Of a stretch of 64,000 bases of DNA, positions 30,267 through 39,627 are shown in pieces. Position numbers and translations under genes: made by a program. The DNA is from Sediminivirga luteola (GTDB lineage Bacteria; Actinomycetota; Actinomycetes; Actinomycetales; Brevibacteriaceae): NCBI RefSeq assembly GCF_014639315.1, contig NZ_BMFY01000008.1:124001-188000 (forward strand), written 5' to 3'. The notes under the pieces are model-generated. The model was not told where the DNA came from, did not search any database, and saw only the letters and a program-made list of their open reading frames with translations. The stretch's first letter is position 1; each line of letters opens with the position of its first letter.

Positions 30267-31772
30267 GTGAAACGGCTCAACGCCCGCGAACTGATCGAGA
30301 TCGTCGTCGACGAGGGCTCCTGGCGTTCCTGGGACACCGAGCCCGTGGTGCCGGCGGCCGGCATCGACGAGGCATACGCGGCGGACCTGGCCCGGGCCCG
30401 GGAGAGCAGCGGCGTCGACGAGGCCGTGCTCACCGGCGAGGGCACCGTGAAGGGGCGCCGGGTGGCGGTTGTCGCCTGCGAGTTCAAGTTCCTGGCCGGT
30501 TCCATCGGCGTCGCCGCGGCCGAGCGCCTGGTGCAGGCGATCGAACGGGCCACCGTCGAGGGCCTGCCACTGCTGGCCGGCACGGCCTCCGGCGGTACCC
30601 GGATGCAGGAGGGCACCACGGCGTTCCTGTCGATGGTCAAGATCTCCGCGGCCGTCGCCGCGCACCGCGAGGCGGGCCTGCCCTTCCTGGTGTACCTGCG
30701 GCATCCGACCACCGGTGGCGTGTTCGCCTCCTGGGGATCGCAGGGGCACCTGACGGTGGCCGAGCCGGGTGCGCTGATCGGCTTCCTGGGCCCGCGCGTC
30801 TATGAGGCGCTGTACCACTCGAGCTTCCCCGAGAACGTCCAGACGGGGGAGAACCTGCACCGCAGGGGGCTGATCGACGCGGTCATCCCGCCGGAGCGGA
30901 TCCCGGCCATCGTGGACCGGGCGCTCAATGTGCTCCTGGGCGCCCGCGAGCTTCCCTCCCTCCCGGTCCGGCCCGACTACCGCCCGGTGGCGGACCAGGA
31001 CGCCTGGGAGGCCATCCAGCGTTCCCGCAAGGCCGAACGGCCCGGGGTGCGGGAACTGCTGCGCCACGCCGCGCGCGATGTGCTCCCGCTCAACGGCACC
31101 GGCCAGGGGGAGAAGGACCCGGGCCTGCTGCTCGCCCTGGCGCGCTTCGGCGACGCCCCCTGCATCGTGCTCGGCCAGGACCGCCGCTCGCAGGCCCGGC
31201 ACCATCCGATGGGCCCGGCCGCGCTGCGCGAGGGCCGCCGCGGCATGCGGCTGGCAAGCGAGCTGGGACTGCCGCTGGTCACCGTGATCGACACGCCCGG
31301 CGCGGCGCTGTCGAAGGAAGCCGAGGAGGGCGGGCTGGCCGGGGAGATCGCGCGCTCGCTCTCCGATCTGGTCACGATCAACGCGCCCACCGTCTCCCTC
31401 ATCCTCGGTGAGGGCTCCGGCGGCGGGGCGCTGGCCCTGATCCCCGCCGATGTGGTCCTCAGCGCCGAGAACGGCTGGCTCTCCCCGCTGCCGCCCGAGG
31501 GCGCCTCGGCCATCGTGCACCGCGACACGGACCACGCTCCCGAGCTGGCCCGCCGGCAGGGGGTCAAGGCGATGGACCTGAAGGACGCCGGGATCGTCGA
31601 TCACATCATCGAGGAGCACCCGGGCGGGGAGGGCGACGCCGCCGACGAGCCGGTGGAGTTCAGCCGCCGGGTGGGGCACTGGCTGGAGTACGAGGTGATC
31701 CGCCTCATGCGCCAGCCGGCCACGGTCCGCTATCATGGGCGGCTGGCCAAGTATCGCCGGCTGGGGCTCTAG
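30267..31772 (+). CDS. Fused acyl-CoA carboxyltransferase (AccD-AccA type)
   Basis: Transfers carboxyl from biotin carrier to an acyl-CoA, making for example malonyl-CoA. The 501-residue protein joins an AccD-like N-terminal crotonase-fold half ([39 protein letters not shown]) to an AccA-like C-terminal half ([39 protein letters not shown]). The cysteine zinc ribbon of E. coli AccD is missing. Biotin carboxylase and carrier genes are not in the window. GTG 30267 is the first plausible start. Whether it serves bulk fatty acid synthesis or a dedicated acyl pathway with the adjacent CoA-transferase is open. Confidence 0.85.
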   Translation: MKRLNARELIEIVVDEGSWRSWDTEPVVPAAGIDEAYAADLARARESSGVDEAVLTGEGTVKGRRVAVVACEFKFLAGSIGVAAAERLVQAIERATVEGLPLLAGTASGGTRMQEGTTAFLSMVKISAAVAAHREAGLPFLVYLRHPTTGGVFASWGSQGHLTVAEPGALIGFLGPRVYEALYHSSFPENVQTGENLHRRGLIDAVIPPERIPAIVDRALNVLLGARELPSLPVRPDYRPVADQDAWEAIQRSRKAERPGVRELLRHAARDVLPLNGTGQGEKDPGLLLALARFGDAPCIVLGQDRRSQARHHPMGPAALREGRRGMRLASELGLPLVTVIDTPGAALSKEAEEGGLAGEIARSLSDLVTINAPTVSLILGEGSGGGALALIPADVVLSAENGWLSPLPPEGASAIVHRDTDHAPELARRQGVKAMDLKDAGIVDHIIEEHPGGEGDAADEPVEFSRRVGHWLEYEVIRLMRQPATVRYHGRLAKYRRLGL

Positions 31773-31833
31773 GACGCGCGCGAGCGCGCCGCCTTCACAG
31801 CCTTCGCAGCGACGCAATTCACAAGGAGAGTGC

Positions 31834-32607
31834 ATGAGCCTGGCAGTGCGCATCATCCCCTGCCTGGACGTCGACGCCGGCCGGGTGGTCAAGGGCGTGA
31901 AGTTCACCGGGCTGCGGGACGCCGGCGACCCCCTGGAGCTGGCCCGCGCCTATGACGCCGCCGGCGCCGACGAGCTCACCTTCCTGGACGTGACCGCCTC
32001 CAGCTCGGAGCGCGACACCGTCTTCGACGTCGTCTCCGCCACCGCCGAGCAGGTATTCATCCCGCTGACCGTCGGCGGCGGCGTGCGCGAGGTCGCGCAT
32101 GTGGACCGGTTGCTGCGCGCCGGCGCGGACAAGGTCAGCATCAACACGGCGGCCGTCGCGCGGCCCGAGCTCATCCGCGAGATCGCCGAGCGCTTCGGCA
32201 ACCAGGTGCTCGTCCTCTCCCTGGACGCCCGCCGCTGCCTGCCCGGCGAGGCGCAGACGCCCAGCGGCTACGAGGTCACCACGCACGGCGGCCGCCGCGG
32301 CACCGGCATCGACGCGGTCGATTGGGCCAGCCGGGCGCAAGCCCTCGGCGCGGGGGAGATCCTGCTCAACAGCATCGATGCCGACGGCACCAAGGCGGGA
32401 TTCGATCTGGAGATGATCGCCGCGGTCCGTGCCGCCGTCACGGTGCCGCTGATCGGCTCCGGCGGCGCGGGACGGCCCGAGCACTTCCCGCCGGCGGTCA
32501 AGGCCGGGGCGGATGCACTCCTGGCCGCTGGGATCTTCCACTTCGGCGAGGTCACCATCGCCGAGGTCAAGGACGCCCTGCGTGCGGAAGGGGTGAGCGT
32601 GCGGTGA
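31834..32607 (+). CDS. hisF: Imidazole glycerol phosphate synthase, cyclase subunit
   Basis: With HisH makes imidazole glycerol phosphate and AICAR. The 257-residue TIM barrel begins [20 protein letters not shown] (catalytic Asp12), with [27 protein letters not shown] (second catalytic Asp) and [15 protein letters not shown] 31834 follows ACAAGGAGAG by a few bases. HisH is not nearby. The stop overlaps the hisI GTG. Confidence 0.96.
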   Translation: MSLAVRIIPCLDVDAGRVVKGVKFTGLRDAGDPLELARAYDAAGADELTFLDVTASSSERDTVFDVVSATAEQVFIPLTVGGGVREVAHVDRLLRAGADKVSINTAAVARPELIREIAERFGNQVLVLSLDARRCLPGEAQTPSGYEVTTHGGRRGTGIDAVDWASRAQALGAGEILLNSIDADGTKAGFDLEMIAAVRAAVTVPLIGSGGAGRPEHFPPAVKAGADALLAAGIFHFGEVTIAEVKDALRAEGVSVR

Positions 32608-32978
32608 ACGCCCCTGCGCTCGATCCGGACATCGCCGCCCGCCTGAGGCGCACCGGCGACGGGCTCGTCGCGGCCATCGTCCAGCAGCACGACACCGGCG
32701 AGGTGCTCATGCTGGGCTGGATGGACGACGAGGCGCTGCGGCGCACCCTGACCACCGGGCGGGCCACCTACTGGTCCCGGTCCCGGCAGGAGTACTGGCG
32801 CAAGGGCGACACCTCCGGTCATGTGCAGTACGTGCGCGGGGTCAGCCTGGACTGCGACGGCGACGCCCTGCTGGTGCGGGTCGAGCAGATCGGCCCGGCA
32901 TGCCACACCGGCACCCGCACCTGCTTCACCGGCCGGGAGCTGCCGGCCGAGACATCTCTCCAGGAGCCGAGCACGTGA
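32604..32978 (+). CDS. hisI: Phosphoribosyl-AMP cyclohydrolase
   Basis: Zinc enzyme opening the adenine ring of PR-AMP, third step of histidine synthesis. The 124-residue protein shows [38 protein letters not shown], the metal-binding [13 protein letters not shown] and [10 protein letters not shown] with both cysteines. GTG 32604 overlaps the hisF stop, and its own stop overlaps the trpE GTG, so histidine and tryptophan genes form one continuous unit. Confidence 0.95.
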   Translation: MNAPALDPDIAARLRRTGDGLVAAIVQQHDTGEVLMLGWMDDEALRRTLTTGRATYWSRSRQEYWRKGDTSGHVQYVRGVSLDCDGDALLVRVEQIGPACHTGTRTCFTGRELPAETSLQEPST

Positions 32979-34543
32979 GCGCCGCACCGCACAGCCGGGA
33001 CCATGCCGCCATCAGCCCGGGCCTGGCCGAGTTCCGGGTCCTGGCGCGCGGCACACGGGTCATCCCCGTCACCCGGCGCCTGATCGCCGACGGCGAGACC
33101 CCCGTCGGCCTGTACCGAAAGCTGGCGCTGGATGCCGACGGTTCGGCCCGGCCCGGCACCTTCCTGCTGGAGTCCGCGCAGGGCGGCGCCTGGGCCCGGT
33201 ACTCCTTCATCGGCGCCTCGGCCGTGGCCACCCTGAGCGAACGCGAGGGCCAGACGCACTGGCTGGGCACCCCGCCGGCCGGCCTGCCCGTGGACGGGGA
33301 CCCGCTGGCGACCGCGGAGAGCGTGCTGCGGCAGCTGGCCAGCCCGCTGGGCGGCCTCCACGGGGACCTGCCGCCGCTGGCCTGCGGGCTGGTGGGCTAC
33401 ATCGGCTGGGACGCGGTGCGCCGCTGGGAGAAGCTGGGCCCGGGCGCCGACGACGAGCTCGGCGTGCCCGAGCTGGCGCTCATGATCCCGGGCGACCTGG
33501 CCATCTACGACCACTACACCGCCGAGGTCGTGCTGGTCGCCAACGCCATCAACATGGACGGCTCGGCCGAGCGGGTGGACGCCGCGCACGCCGATGCCGC
33601 CGCCCGGCTGGACCGGATGACCCGCGCGCTGCTCGCCCCGGCCCCGGCCACGGTGGTCGCCGGGGACTTCAGCGCGGTGCCCGAGGTGCAGCACTATTCC
33701 GAGCGGGCGGATTACACGGAGGCGATCCATGCCGCGAAGCGGGCGATCGTCGACGGCGAGGCCTTCCAGGTGGTGCTCGCCCAGCGGTTCACCACCGCCT
33801 GCGAGGCCGCGCCGCTGGAGGTCTACCGGGCCCTGCGCCGGACCAATCCGAGTCCCTATATGTACCTGCTGAACCTGCAGGGCACGGAGGAAACCGGGTT
33901 CGCCGTCATCGGCTCATCCCCGGAGGCCCTCGTCACCGTCAAGGAGAACGAGGTCTACACCCACCCGATCGCCGGCTCCCGGCCCCGCGGCGCCCACCCG
34001 GAGGACGATGCGCTGCTGGCGAAGGAGCTGCTGGACGATCCGAAGGAGCGGGCCGAGCATCTGATGCTCGTCGATCTGGCCCGCAACGACCTGGCCAAGG
34101 TCAGCGTGCCCGGCACGGTCGACGTCGTGGAGTTCATGGAGATCGAGCGCTTCAGCCACATCATGCATCTGTCCTCGACCGTGACCGGCCGGCTGGCGCG
34201 CGGCGTGACCGGGATCGACGTGCTCAAGGCGACGTTCCCGGCAGGCACCCTCTCCGGTGCGCCCAAGCCACGGGCCCTGCAGCTGATCGACGAGCTCGAG
34301 CCGGTCGGCCGGGGCATCTACGGCGGCGTCGTGGGCTACCTCTCGTTCTCCGGGGACCTCGACCTGGCCATCGCCATCCGCACCGGCGTGCTCAAGGACG
34401 GGCGGATGACGGTGCAGGCCGGCGGCGGCATCGTCGCCGACTCGGTGCCGGAGCTGGAGATCCAGGAGTCGGAGAACAAGGCGGCGGCGGTGCTGCGCGC
34501 CGCCCGGGCCGCCGCGACCCTGCGCCCGCCGGAGCCGTCATGA
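32975..34543 (+). CDS. trpE: Anthranilate synthase component I
   Basis: Converts chorismate to anthranilate with ammonia supplied by a glutaminase subunit (TrpG). The 522-residue protein has the N-terminal tryptophan-binding LLES motif ([11 protein letters not shown]) and the chorismate-binding C-terminal domain with [35 protein letters not shown] and [10 protein letters not shown]. The LLES motif predicts feedback inhibition by tryptophan. trpG and trpD are absent from the window. GTG 32975 overlaps the hisI stop, which leaves no room for a trp attenuator before it. Confidence 0.96.
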   Translation: MSAAPHSRDHAAISPGLAEFRVLARGTRVIPVTRRLIADGETPVGLYRKLALDADGSARPGTFLLESAQGGAWARYSFIGASAVATLSEREGQTHWLGTPPAGLPVDGDPLATAESVLRQLASPLGGLHGDLPPLACGLVGYIGWDAVRRWEKLGPGADDELGVPELALMIPGDLAIYDHYTAEVVLVANAINMDGSAERVDAAHADAAARLDRMTRALLAPAPATVVAGDFSAVPEVQHYSERADYTEAIHAAKRAIVDGEAFQVVLAQRFTTACEAAPLEVYRALRRTNPSPYMYLLNLQGTEETGFAVIGSSPEALVTVKENEVYTHPIAGSRPRGAHPEDDALLAKELLDDPKERAEHLMLVDLARNDLAKVSVPGTVDVVEFMEIERFSHIMHLSSTVTGRLARGVTGIDVLKATFPAGTLSGAPKPRALQLIDELEPVGRGIYGGVVGYLSFSGDLDLAIAIRTGVLKDGRMTVQAGGGIVADSVPELEIQESENKAAAVLRAARAAATLRPPEPS

Positions 34544-35151
34544 CCTCCGCCGCCAAGGGGCCCGCCGTCCCCAAAGGCCTGACCGTCACCGCCCTGCTGC
34601 TTATCGCGGCGGCGCTCTATCTCGCCGCGTCCCAGACCTGGGTGCATGCCCAGCTGGCGGGGGAGGGGGCGGCCATCAGCGGCGCCGACGCCCAGCCAGT
34701 CCTCACCGCGATGGCGGCCACCGCCGGTGCCGCCGCGCTGTTCCTGAGCCTTGCCGGCCGGATCGGCCGCTGGGCCGCCAGCATCGTCCTGGTGCTCGCC
34801 GGGATCGGCTACATCGCCTCGGCCCTCCAGGTGATCCGGGAACCGCGGGCCGTCGGGGGCAGCGCCCTGAGCGAGGCCACCGGGCTGATCCGCACCGCCG
34901 AGTCCGCTCAGTTGACCGCCTGGCCCTGGCTGGGCATGGCAGCCGCGGCGCTGCTCATCGTCTTCGCCGTGCTGGCGGCGGTCGGCGGCCGCGCCTGGTC
35001 GAGTGCGGGACGGCGCTTCGAACGGCAGAAGTCCCGCGGCAAGGACGGGGATTCCGGCGTCGGCGGGGGCGGCACGGACCGCACCGGCGCCGATGACGCG
35101 GTGGACTCGTGGGACGCCCTCAGCCGCGGGGAGGACCCCACCGGTCCGTGA
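34540..35151 (+). CDS. Trp-biosynthesis-associated membrane protein
   Basis: Member of the actinobacterial family found between trpE and trpC (TIGR02234-type; position of M. tuberculosis Rv1610). The 203-residue protein has four transmembrane segments (about 15-33, 48-68, 75-95 and 125-148) with a conserved-looking SQTWVHAQ motif after the first. The last 50 residues are hydrophilic, glycine/aspartate-rich and probably disordered. ATG 34540 overlaps the trpE stop. The function is not established; precursor transport or enzyme anchoring are only guesses. Confidence 0.82.
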   Translation: MTSAAKGPAVPKGLTVTALLLIAAALYLAASQTWVHAQLAGEGAAISGADAQPVLTAMAATAGAAALFLSLAGRIGRWAASIVLVLAGIGYIASALQVIREPRAVGGSALSEATGLIRTAESAQLTAWPWLGMAAAALLIVFAVLAAVGGRAWSSAGRRFERQKSRGKDGDSGVGGGGTDRTGADDAVDSWDALSRGEDPTGP

Positions 35152-35225
35152 GCGCGCGCGAGGCGTCTCATGCGAGAATGGTCCCTAGAAGAAGACACGA
35201 CCTGCCAAGGCCAAGAAGGAGTGAC

Positions 35226-35489
35226 ATGTCAGCATCGTCCAGTCAGCCCGCCACCGACCTCGATAAGGACAAGATCGACTACGAGGCGATCGCGGACCCC
35301 GGGCACGGCAACACCGTGGCCGCCTGGACCGGCGTCTTCATCATGCTCTTCGGTGGCATCATCTCGCTGATCGGCAATATCCTCGACTCCTGGCCGGTGT
35401 TCTTCGCGGGCTTCGGCGTCGCTGCCGTGGGCCTGGTGGTCGGCTACCTCCTGCGGCGGGCCGGCAAGGGCCGCCACCGCACGCTGTAG
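35226..35489 (+). CDS. HGxxPAAW-family small membrane protein
   Basis: The 87-residue protein contains the family motif as DPGHGNTVAAW (the family reads HGxxPAAW; here Val replaces Pro) and two transmembrane helices (about 33-52 and 58-77), ending in a basic tail. It is found next to trpC in many actinobacteria; function unknown. ATG 35226 has AAGGAGTG just upstream. The 74-base gap before it has a GAGAAT-like box at about 35183 that may be an internal promoter. trpC follows six bases after the stop. Confidence 0.8.
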   Translation: MSASSSQPATDLDKDKIDYEAIADPGHGNTVAAWTGVFIMLFGGIISLIGNILDSWPVFFAGFGVAAVGLVVGYLLRRAGKGRHRTL

Positions 35490-35495
35490 CACGCG

Positions 35496-36332
35496 ATGAC
35501 GGTGCTCGACTCCATCGTGGCCGGGGTCCGGGAGGACCTCGCGGCGCGGGAGGCGGCGCTGCGCCTGACGGAGCTGATCCGGCACGCAGACGCCGCCCCG
35601 GCCGCCCGGCCGCTTCCCGCTGCCGGCTTCGGCCTGATCGCTGAGGTCAAGCGGTCCTCGCCGTCCAAGGGCGAGCTGGCGGAGATCCCCGATCCCGCGG
35701 AACTCGCCGCCTCCTATGAGGCCGGCGGCGCCGCCGCGATCAGCGTGCTCACCGAGCAGCGGCGCTTCCGCGGCTCGCTGGCCGACCTCGACGCCGTCCG
35801 GGCGCGCGTGGCGGCCCCGCTGCTGCGCAAGGACTTCATCGTCAGCGAGTACCAGGTGTTCGAGGCCCGCGCCCACGGCGCGGATCTCGTGCTGCTGATC
35901 GTCGCCGCCCTCGACGACGAGGTCCTCGCCCGGCTGTACGGCCTGATCACCGAGCTCGGCATGACCCCGCTGGTGGAGGTGCACACCGAGCAGGAGGCCG
36001 ACCGGGCCCTAGCGCTGTCCCCGTCGCTGCTGGGCGTCAACACCCGGGATCTGAAGACCCTCCAGGTCGATACCTCGGCCTTCGGCCGGCTGGCCCCCTA
36101 CATCCGGGACCGGGCCGCCGCCGCGGGCATCCCGCAGCCCAGGCTCGTCGCCGAATCGGGTGTGGCCTCGGCCGCCGATGTGGCCGCCTACGCCGCCGAC
36201 GGCGCGGACCTGGTGCTGGTCGGCGAGGCACTCGTCACCGACGGCGAGCCGGAGCGCGCTCTCGCGCAGTTCACCCAGGCTGGCCGCGAGGCGGCCGGAA
36301 GCCCGTTCGCGAAGAAGACAGGATCACCATGA
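35496..36332 (+). CDS. trpC: Indole-3-glycerol phosphate synthase
   Basis: Ring-closing step making indole-3-glycerol phosphate. The 278-residue TIM barrel has [15 protein letters not shown] (catalytic Lys), [29 protein letters not shown] (second catalytic Lys), [12 protein letters not shown] and [12 protein letters not shown]. It is monofunctional, with no TrpF domain, as usual in actinobacteria. The stop overlaps the trpB ATG. Confidence 0.96.
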   Translation: MTVLDSIVAGVREDLAAREAALRLTELIRHADAAPAARPLPAAGFGLIAEVKRSSPSKGELAEIPDPAELAASYEAGGAAAISVLTEQRRFRGSLADLDAVRARVAAPLLRKDFIVSEYQVFEARAHGADLVLLIVAALDDEVLARLYGLITELGMTPLVEVHTEQEADRALALSPSLLGVNTRDLKTLQVDTSAFGRLAPYIRDRAAAAGIPQPRLVAESGVASAADVAAYAADGADLVLVGEALVTDGEPERALAQFTQAGREAAGSPFAKKTGSP

Positions 36333-37564
36333 CCGATGCCGAGCTCTTCGATGTGGAGAGCCGCAACGCCGGGCCCTATTTCGGGCAGTTCGGCGGCCGT
36401 TTCGTCCCGGAGGCGCTCATCGCCGCCCTGGACGAGATCGAGGACGCCTTCGCCAAGGCGCTCAAGAACCCCTCCTACACGGAGGAGCTCAGGCGACTGC
36501 ACCGCGAGTACACCGGGCGGCCGAGCCTGCTGAGCGAGGCGCCGAGGTTCGCGCAGGCGGCCGGCGGGGCCCGGATCTTCCTCAAGCGGGAGGACCTGAA
36601 CCACACCGGCTCGCACAAGATCAACAACGTGCTGGGGCAGGCACTGCTGGCCAAGCACATGGGCAAGACCCGCCTGATCGCCGAGACCGGTGCCGGGCAG
36701 CACGGCGTGGCCACGGCCACCGCCGCGGCCCTGCTGGACCTGGAGTGCACGGTCTACATGGGCGCCGAGGACACCCGCCGGCAGGCGCTCAACGTGGCCC
36801 GGATGCGGCTTCTCGGCGCCGAGGTGATCGGCGTCGAGTCCGGTTCGCGCACCCTCAAGGACGCCATCAACGAGGCGTTCCGCGACTGGGTCGCCAGCGT
36901 CGGCCGCACGCACTACGTGTTCGGCACCGTCGCCGGTCCGCACCCCTTCCCGGGGCTGGTGCGCGAGCTGCAGCGGATCATCGGCGTCGAGGCCCGCGAG
37001 CAGTTCCTGGCGCAGCTGGGCCGGCTGCCGGACGCCGTCGTCGCCTGTGTCGGCGGCGGCTCCAACGCCATCGGCATGTTCCATGCCTTCATCCCGGACG
37101 CCGATGTCCGCCTGATCGGCTGCGAAGCCGCCGGCGAGGGCGTGGACACCCCGCGGCACGCTGCGAGCATCACCCGGGGCACTCCCGGGATGCTGCACGG
37201 CGCCCGCTCGCTCATGCTGCAGGACGAGGACGGCCAGACCATCGAGAGCCACTCGATCTCCGCGGGCCTGGACTACCCGGGCGTCGGGCCCGAGCACGCC
37301 TGGCTGCACACCTCGGGGCGCGGCGAGTACCGTCCGGTGACGGACGCGCAGGCGATGGAGGCGTTCCGGTTGCTGTGCCGCACCGAGGGCATCATCCCGG
37401 CGATCGAGTCCTCCCACGCGCTGGCCGGTGCCCTGGACCTGAGCCGCGAGCTCGGCCCGGACGCCGTGATCGGCGTGTGCCTCTCCGGCCGCGGCGACAA
37501 GGACGTGGACACCGCGGCGCGCTGGTTCGGTCTGCTGGACGGTCAGGAAGGCGGAGACAGGTGA
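36329..37564 (+). CDS. trpB: Tryptophan synthase beta subunit
   Basis: PLP enzyme condensing indole with serine. The 411-residue TrpB1-type protein carries the PLP lysine in [22 protein letters not shown], the glycine-rich phosphate loop [11 protein letters not shown], and [15 protein letters not shown]. The ATG overlaps the trpC stop; its stop overlaps the trpA GTG, so trpC-trpB-trpA are coupled. Confidence 0.97.
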   Translation: MTDAELFDVESRNAGPYFGQFGGRFVPEALIAALDEIEDAFAKALKNPSYTEELRRLHREYTGRPSLLSEAPRFAQAAGGARIFLKREDLNHTGSHKINNVLGQALLAKHMGKTRLIAETGAGQHGVATATAAALLDLECTVYMGAEDTRRQALNVARMRLLGAEVIGVESGSRTLKDAINEAFRDWVASVGRTHYVFGTVAGPHPFPGLVRELQRIIGVEAREQFLAQLGRLPDAVVACVGGGSNAIGMFHAFIPDADVRLIGCEAAGEGVDTPRHAASITRGTPGMLHGARSLMLQDEDGQTIESHSISAGLDYPGVGPEHAWLHTSGRGEYRPVTDAQAMEAFRLLCRTEGIIPAIESSHALAGALDLSRELGPDAVIGVCLSGRGDKDVDTAARWFGLLDGQEGGDR

Positions 37565-38361
37565 GCGGCACGCACAGCACGGCTGAGGTCTTCACCCGGG
37601 TCCGCCAGGAGGGCCGCGCCGCGTTCATCGGCTACCTGCCGGTGGGCTACCCGGACGTGGCCACGTCGATCGAGGCCGCCCGCGCGCTGGTGCGCGGTGG
37701 CGCGGACATCGTCGAGGTCGGCATGCCGTACTCCGATCCGGGCATGGACGGCGGGATCATCCAGCACGCCGGCACCACGGCCCTGGCCGAGGGCGTGCGC
37801 ACCCGTGACCTCTTCCCGATGGTGGAGGCCGTCGCCGACGCCGGCGCCCGGGCGGTGGTGATGAGCTACTGGAACATCGTCTACCAGTACGGCGTCGAGC
37901 GGTTCGCCCGCGATCTGGCCGCCGCCGGGGGATCGGGCCTCATCACCCCGGACCTCATCCCCGACGAGGCCGCCGAATGGGAGGCCGCCTCCGACGCGTA
38001 CGGCCTGGACCGGATCTACCTGGTCGCGCCCTCCTCCACGCCCGAGCGGCTCGCCTACACCGCAGAGCACAGCCGCGGCTTCGTCTACGCCGCCTCCACG
38101 ATGGGCGTCACCGGCGCTCGTGCCGAGGTGGACCAGGCCGCCGCGCAGCTGGTGGCGGACACCCGCGCGGCCGGCGCGCAGAACGTCTGCGTCGGCCTGG
38201 GCGTCTCCACCCCGGCCCAGGCGGCCGAGGTCGCCGGATACGCCGATGGCGTGATCGTCGGCTCGGCGCTCGTGCGCGCGCTCGGCGAAGGCGGCGTGGA
38301 AGCGGTGGAGGAACTCGCCGGCGCCCTCGCGGCGGGCGTACGCGGAAAGGCGACGGCATGA
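37561..38361 (+). CDS. trpA: Tryptophan synthase alpha subunit
   Basis: Cleaves indole-3-glycerol phosphate to indole, which is channelled to TrpB. The 266-residue TIM barrel has the catalytic Glu in [17 protein letters not shown] and the catalytic Asp in the same segment, YLPVGYPD and [10 protein letters not shown]. The active-site loop reads [12 protein letters not shown] rather than the E. coli GVPFSDPLADGP, a mild variation that keeps both acids. GTG 37561 overlaps the trpB stop; its stop overlaps the lgt ATG. Confidence 0.95.
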   Translation: MSGTHSTAEVFTRVRQEGRAAFIGYLPVGYPDVATSIEAARALVRGGADIVEVGMPYSDPGMDGGIIQHAGTTALAEGVRTRDLFPMVEAVADAGARAVVMSYWNIVYQYGVERFARDLAAAGGSGLITPDLIPDEAAEWEAASDAYGLDRIYLVAPSSTPERLAYTAEHSRGFVYAASTMGVTGARAEVDQAAAQLVADTRAAGAQNVCVGLGVSTPAQAAEVAGYADGVIVGSALVRALGEGGVEAVEELAGALAAGVRGKATA

Positions 38362-39581
38362 TCCCCTCACCCGGCTGGAGCGGCTTCTCGCTCGGGCCCA
38401 TCACGATCCACGCCTATGCGCTGTGCCTCATCCTGGGGATCATCGCCGCGCTGTGGCTGACCAACCGGCGCTGGCAGGCCCGGGGCGGCAGCGAGGACGA
38501 TCTCTGGGTGATCGCCATGTGGGCGATCCCGGCGGGCATCATCGGCGGCCGGCTGTACCACGTCATCTCCACGCCGCGGCCGTACTTCGGCGCGGACGGC
38601 GATCCGATGGCCGTGCTGTACGTCTGGAACGGCGGCCTGGGCATCTGGGGCGCCGTGGTGCTGGGCGCGCTGGCGGCCTGGTGGGCGGCGAGACGGCACA
38701 AGATCAGCATCGGCGCCTTCCTGGACGCTGCCGCGCCGGGCCTCATCCTGGCGCAGGCGATCGGACGCTGGGGCAACTGGTTCAACCAGGAGCTCTTCGG
38801 CGCGCCCACCACGCTGCCGTGGGGCCTGCAGATCGACTACACCCACCCCAACTGGCCGGCCGGGGTGCCCGAGGGCACCGTCTTCCACCCGACGTTCCTG
38901 TACGAGTCACTGTGGAACGTCGCCGGCGCGCTGCTGCTGATCTGGCTGCATCGCCGGCTCAAGCTCGCGCACGGTCAGGTGTTCCTGCTCTACATCTGCT
39001 ACTACACCCTCGGCCGGGTGTGGATCGAGGCGCTGCGGATCGACACCGCCGAGCTGATCCTGGGCGTGCGCCTCAATGTGTGGGTGTCCATCCTGGTGTT
39101 CCTCGCGGCCGCAGTGGTCTTCGCGCTGTCCTGGCGCAAGCACCGGGGCGCCGGCGACGAGATCTACCTGCCGGGCCGGGAGACGGCCGGCGATGCCGCG
39201 TCCGGCGATGTCCCGTCCGGCGATGCCGCGTCCGAGGCCTCATCTGATGCCCCGTCCGATGCCGCCGCCACCGAGGCGGATGCCGCCTCCCAGGAGCCGG
39301 CGACTGGATCTCCCGACGGCGAGCAGACCGCCGAGAAGTCCTCCCTGGAGGCGTCGCCGCCGGAGGATCCCGAGCGCGAGGACGATCCGGAGCACCGCTT
39401 CGGCGCGCACGGTGCGATGACCTCGAACATCCGGATCGTGCCGGAGACAACGGCCGGGGCCGCTGACCGGCCCGAGCCGGGGACCGATGATCCGGGGACC
39501 GATGAGCCGGGGACTGCCGAGCCGGACTCCGTCGGCGATGACAGTCCTACGGAGGATCGCCCCAAAAGTACGGACAACTAA
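38358..39581 (+). CDS. lgt: Prolipoprotein diacylglyceryl transferase, long acidic C-terminal tail
   Basis: Integral membrane enzyme that attaches diacylglycerol to the lipobox cysteine of prolipoproteins. The 407-residue protein has about seven transmembrane segments and the Lgt signature GRWGNWFNQELFGAPT from about residue 135, plus YHVIS and HPTFLYESLWN. After about 275 a cytoplasmic tail of some 130 residues rich in Ala, Ser, Asp, Glu and Pro follows, with two tandem repeats. Such tails are common in actinobacterial Lgt. It ends the his-trp unit. Substrates in the window include the lipoproteins at 46243 and 59308. Confidence 0.95.
   Translation: MIPSPGWSGFSLGPITIHAYALCLILGIIAALWLTNRRWQARGGSEDDLWVIAMWAIPAGIIGGRLYHVISTPRPYFGADGDPMAVLYVWNGGLGIWGAVVLGALAAWWAARRHKISIGAFLDAAAPGLILAQAIGRWGNWFNQELFGAPTTLPWGLQIDYTHPNWPAGVPEGTVFHPTFLYESLWNVAGALLLIWLHRRLKLAHGQVFLLYICYYTLGRVWIEALRIDTAELILGVRLNVWVSILVFLAAAVVFALSWRKHRGAGDEIYLPGRETAGDAASGDVPSGDAASEASSDAPSDAAATEADAASQEPATGSPDGEQTAEKSSLEASPPEDPEREDDPEHRFGAHGAMTSNIRIVPETTAGAADRPEPGTDDPGTDEPGTAEPDSVGDDSPTEDRPKSTDN
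39187..39231 (+). repeat. Tandem repeat, 3 x 15 bp, in lgt tail
   Basis: CCGGCGATGCCGCGT at 39187, 39202 (two changes) and 39217. The five-codon period keeps the frame (SGDAA/SGDVP units). Degenerate copies seem to continue downstream. Confidence 0.85.
39477..39521 (+). repeat. Second tandem repeat, 3 x 15 bp, in lgt tail
   Basis: CCGGGGACCGATGAT at 39477, then 39492 (one change) and 39507 (several changes), encoding PGTDD/PGTDE/PGTAE units. Confidence 0.85.
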
Positions 39582-39615
39582 GTCGAGTGGCCGCCCCAGG
39601 TCCTTCGAACCCGGA

Positions 39616-39621
39616 TAGGAT
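39616..39621 (+). promoter_or_regulatory. -10 box of a leaderless pyk promoter
   Basis: TAGGAT lies 6 bases before the pyk ATG at 39628. Confidence 0.55.
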
Positions 39622-39627
39622 GAAGCC

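Noticed and set aside
32950-32990. trp attenuator before trpE
   Set aside because: hisI and trpE overlap; there is no leader peptide with Trp codons and no terminator stem.
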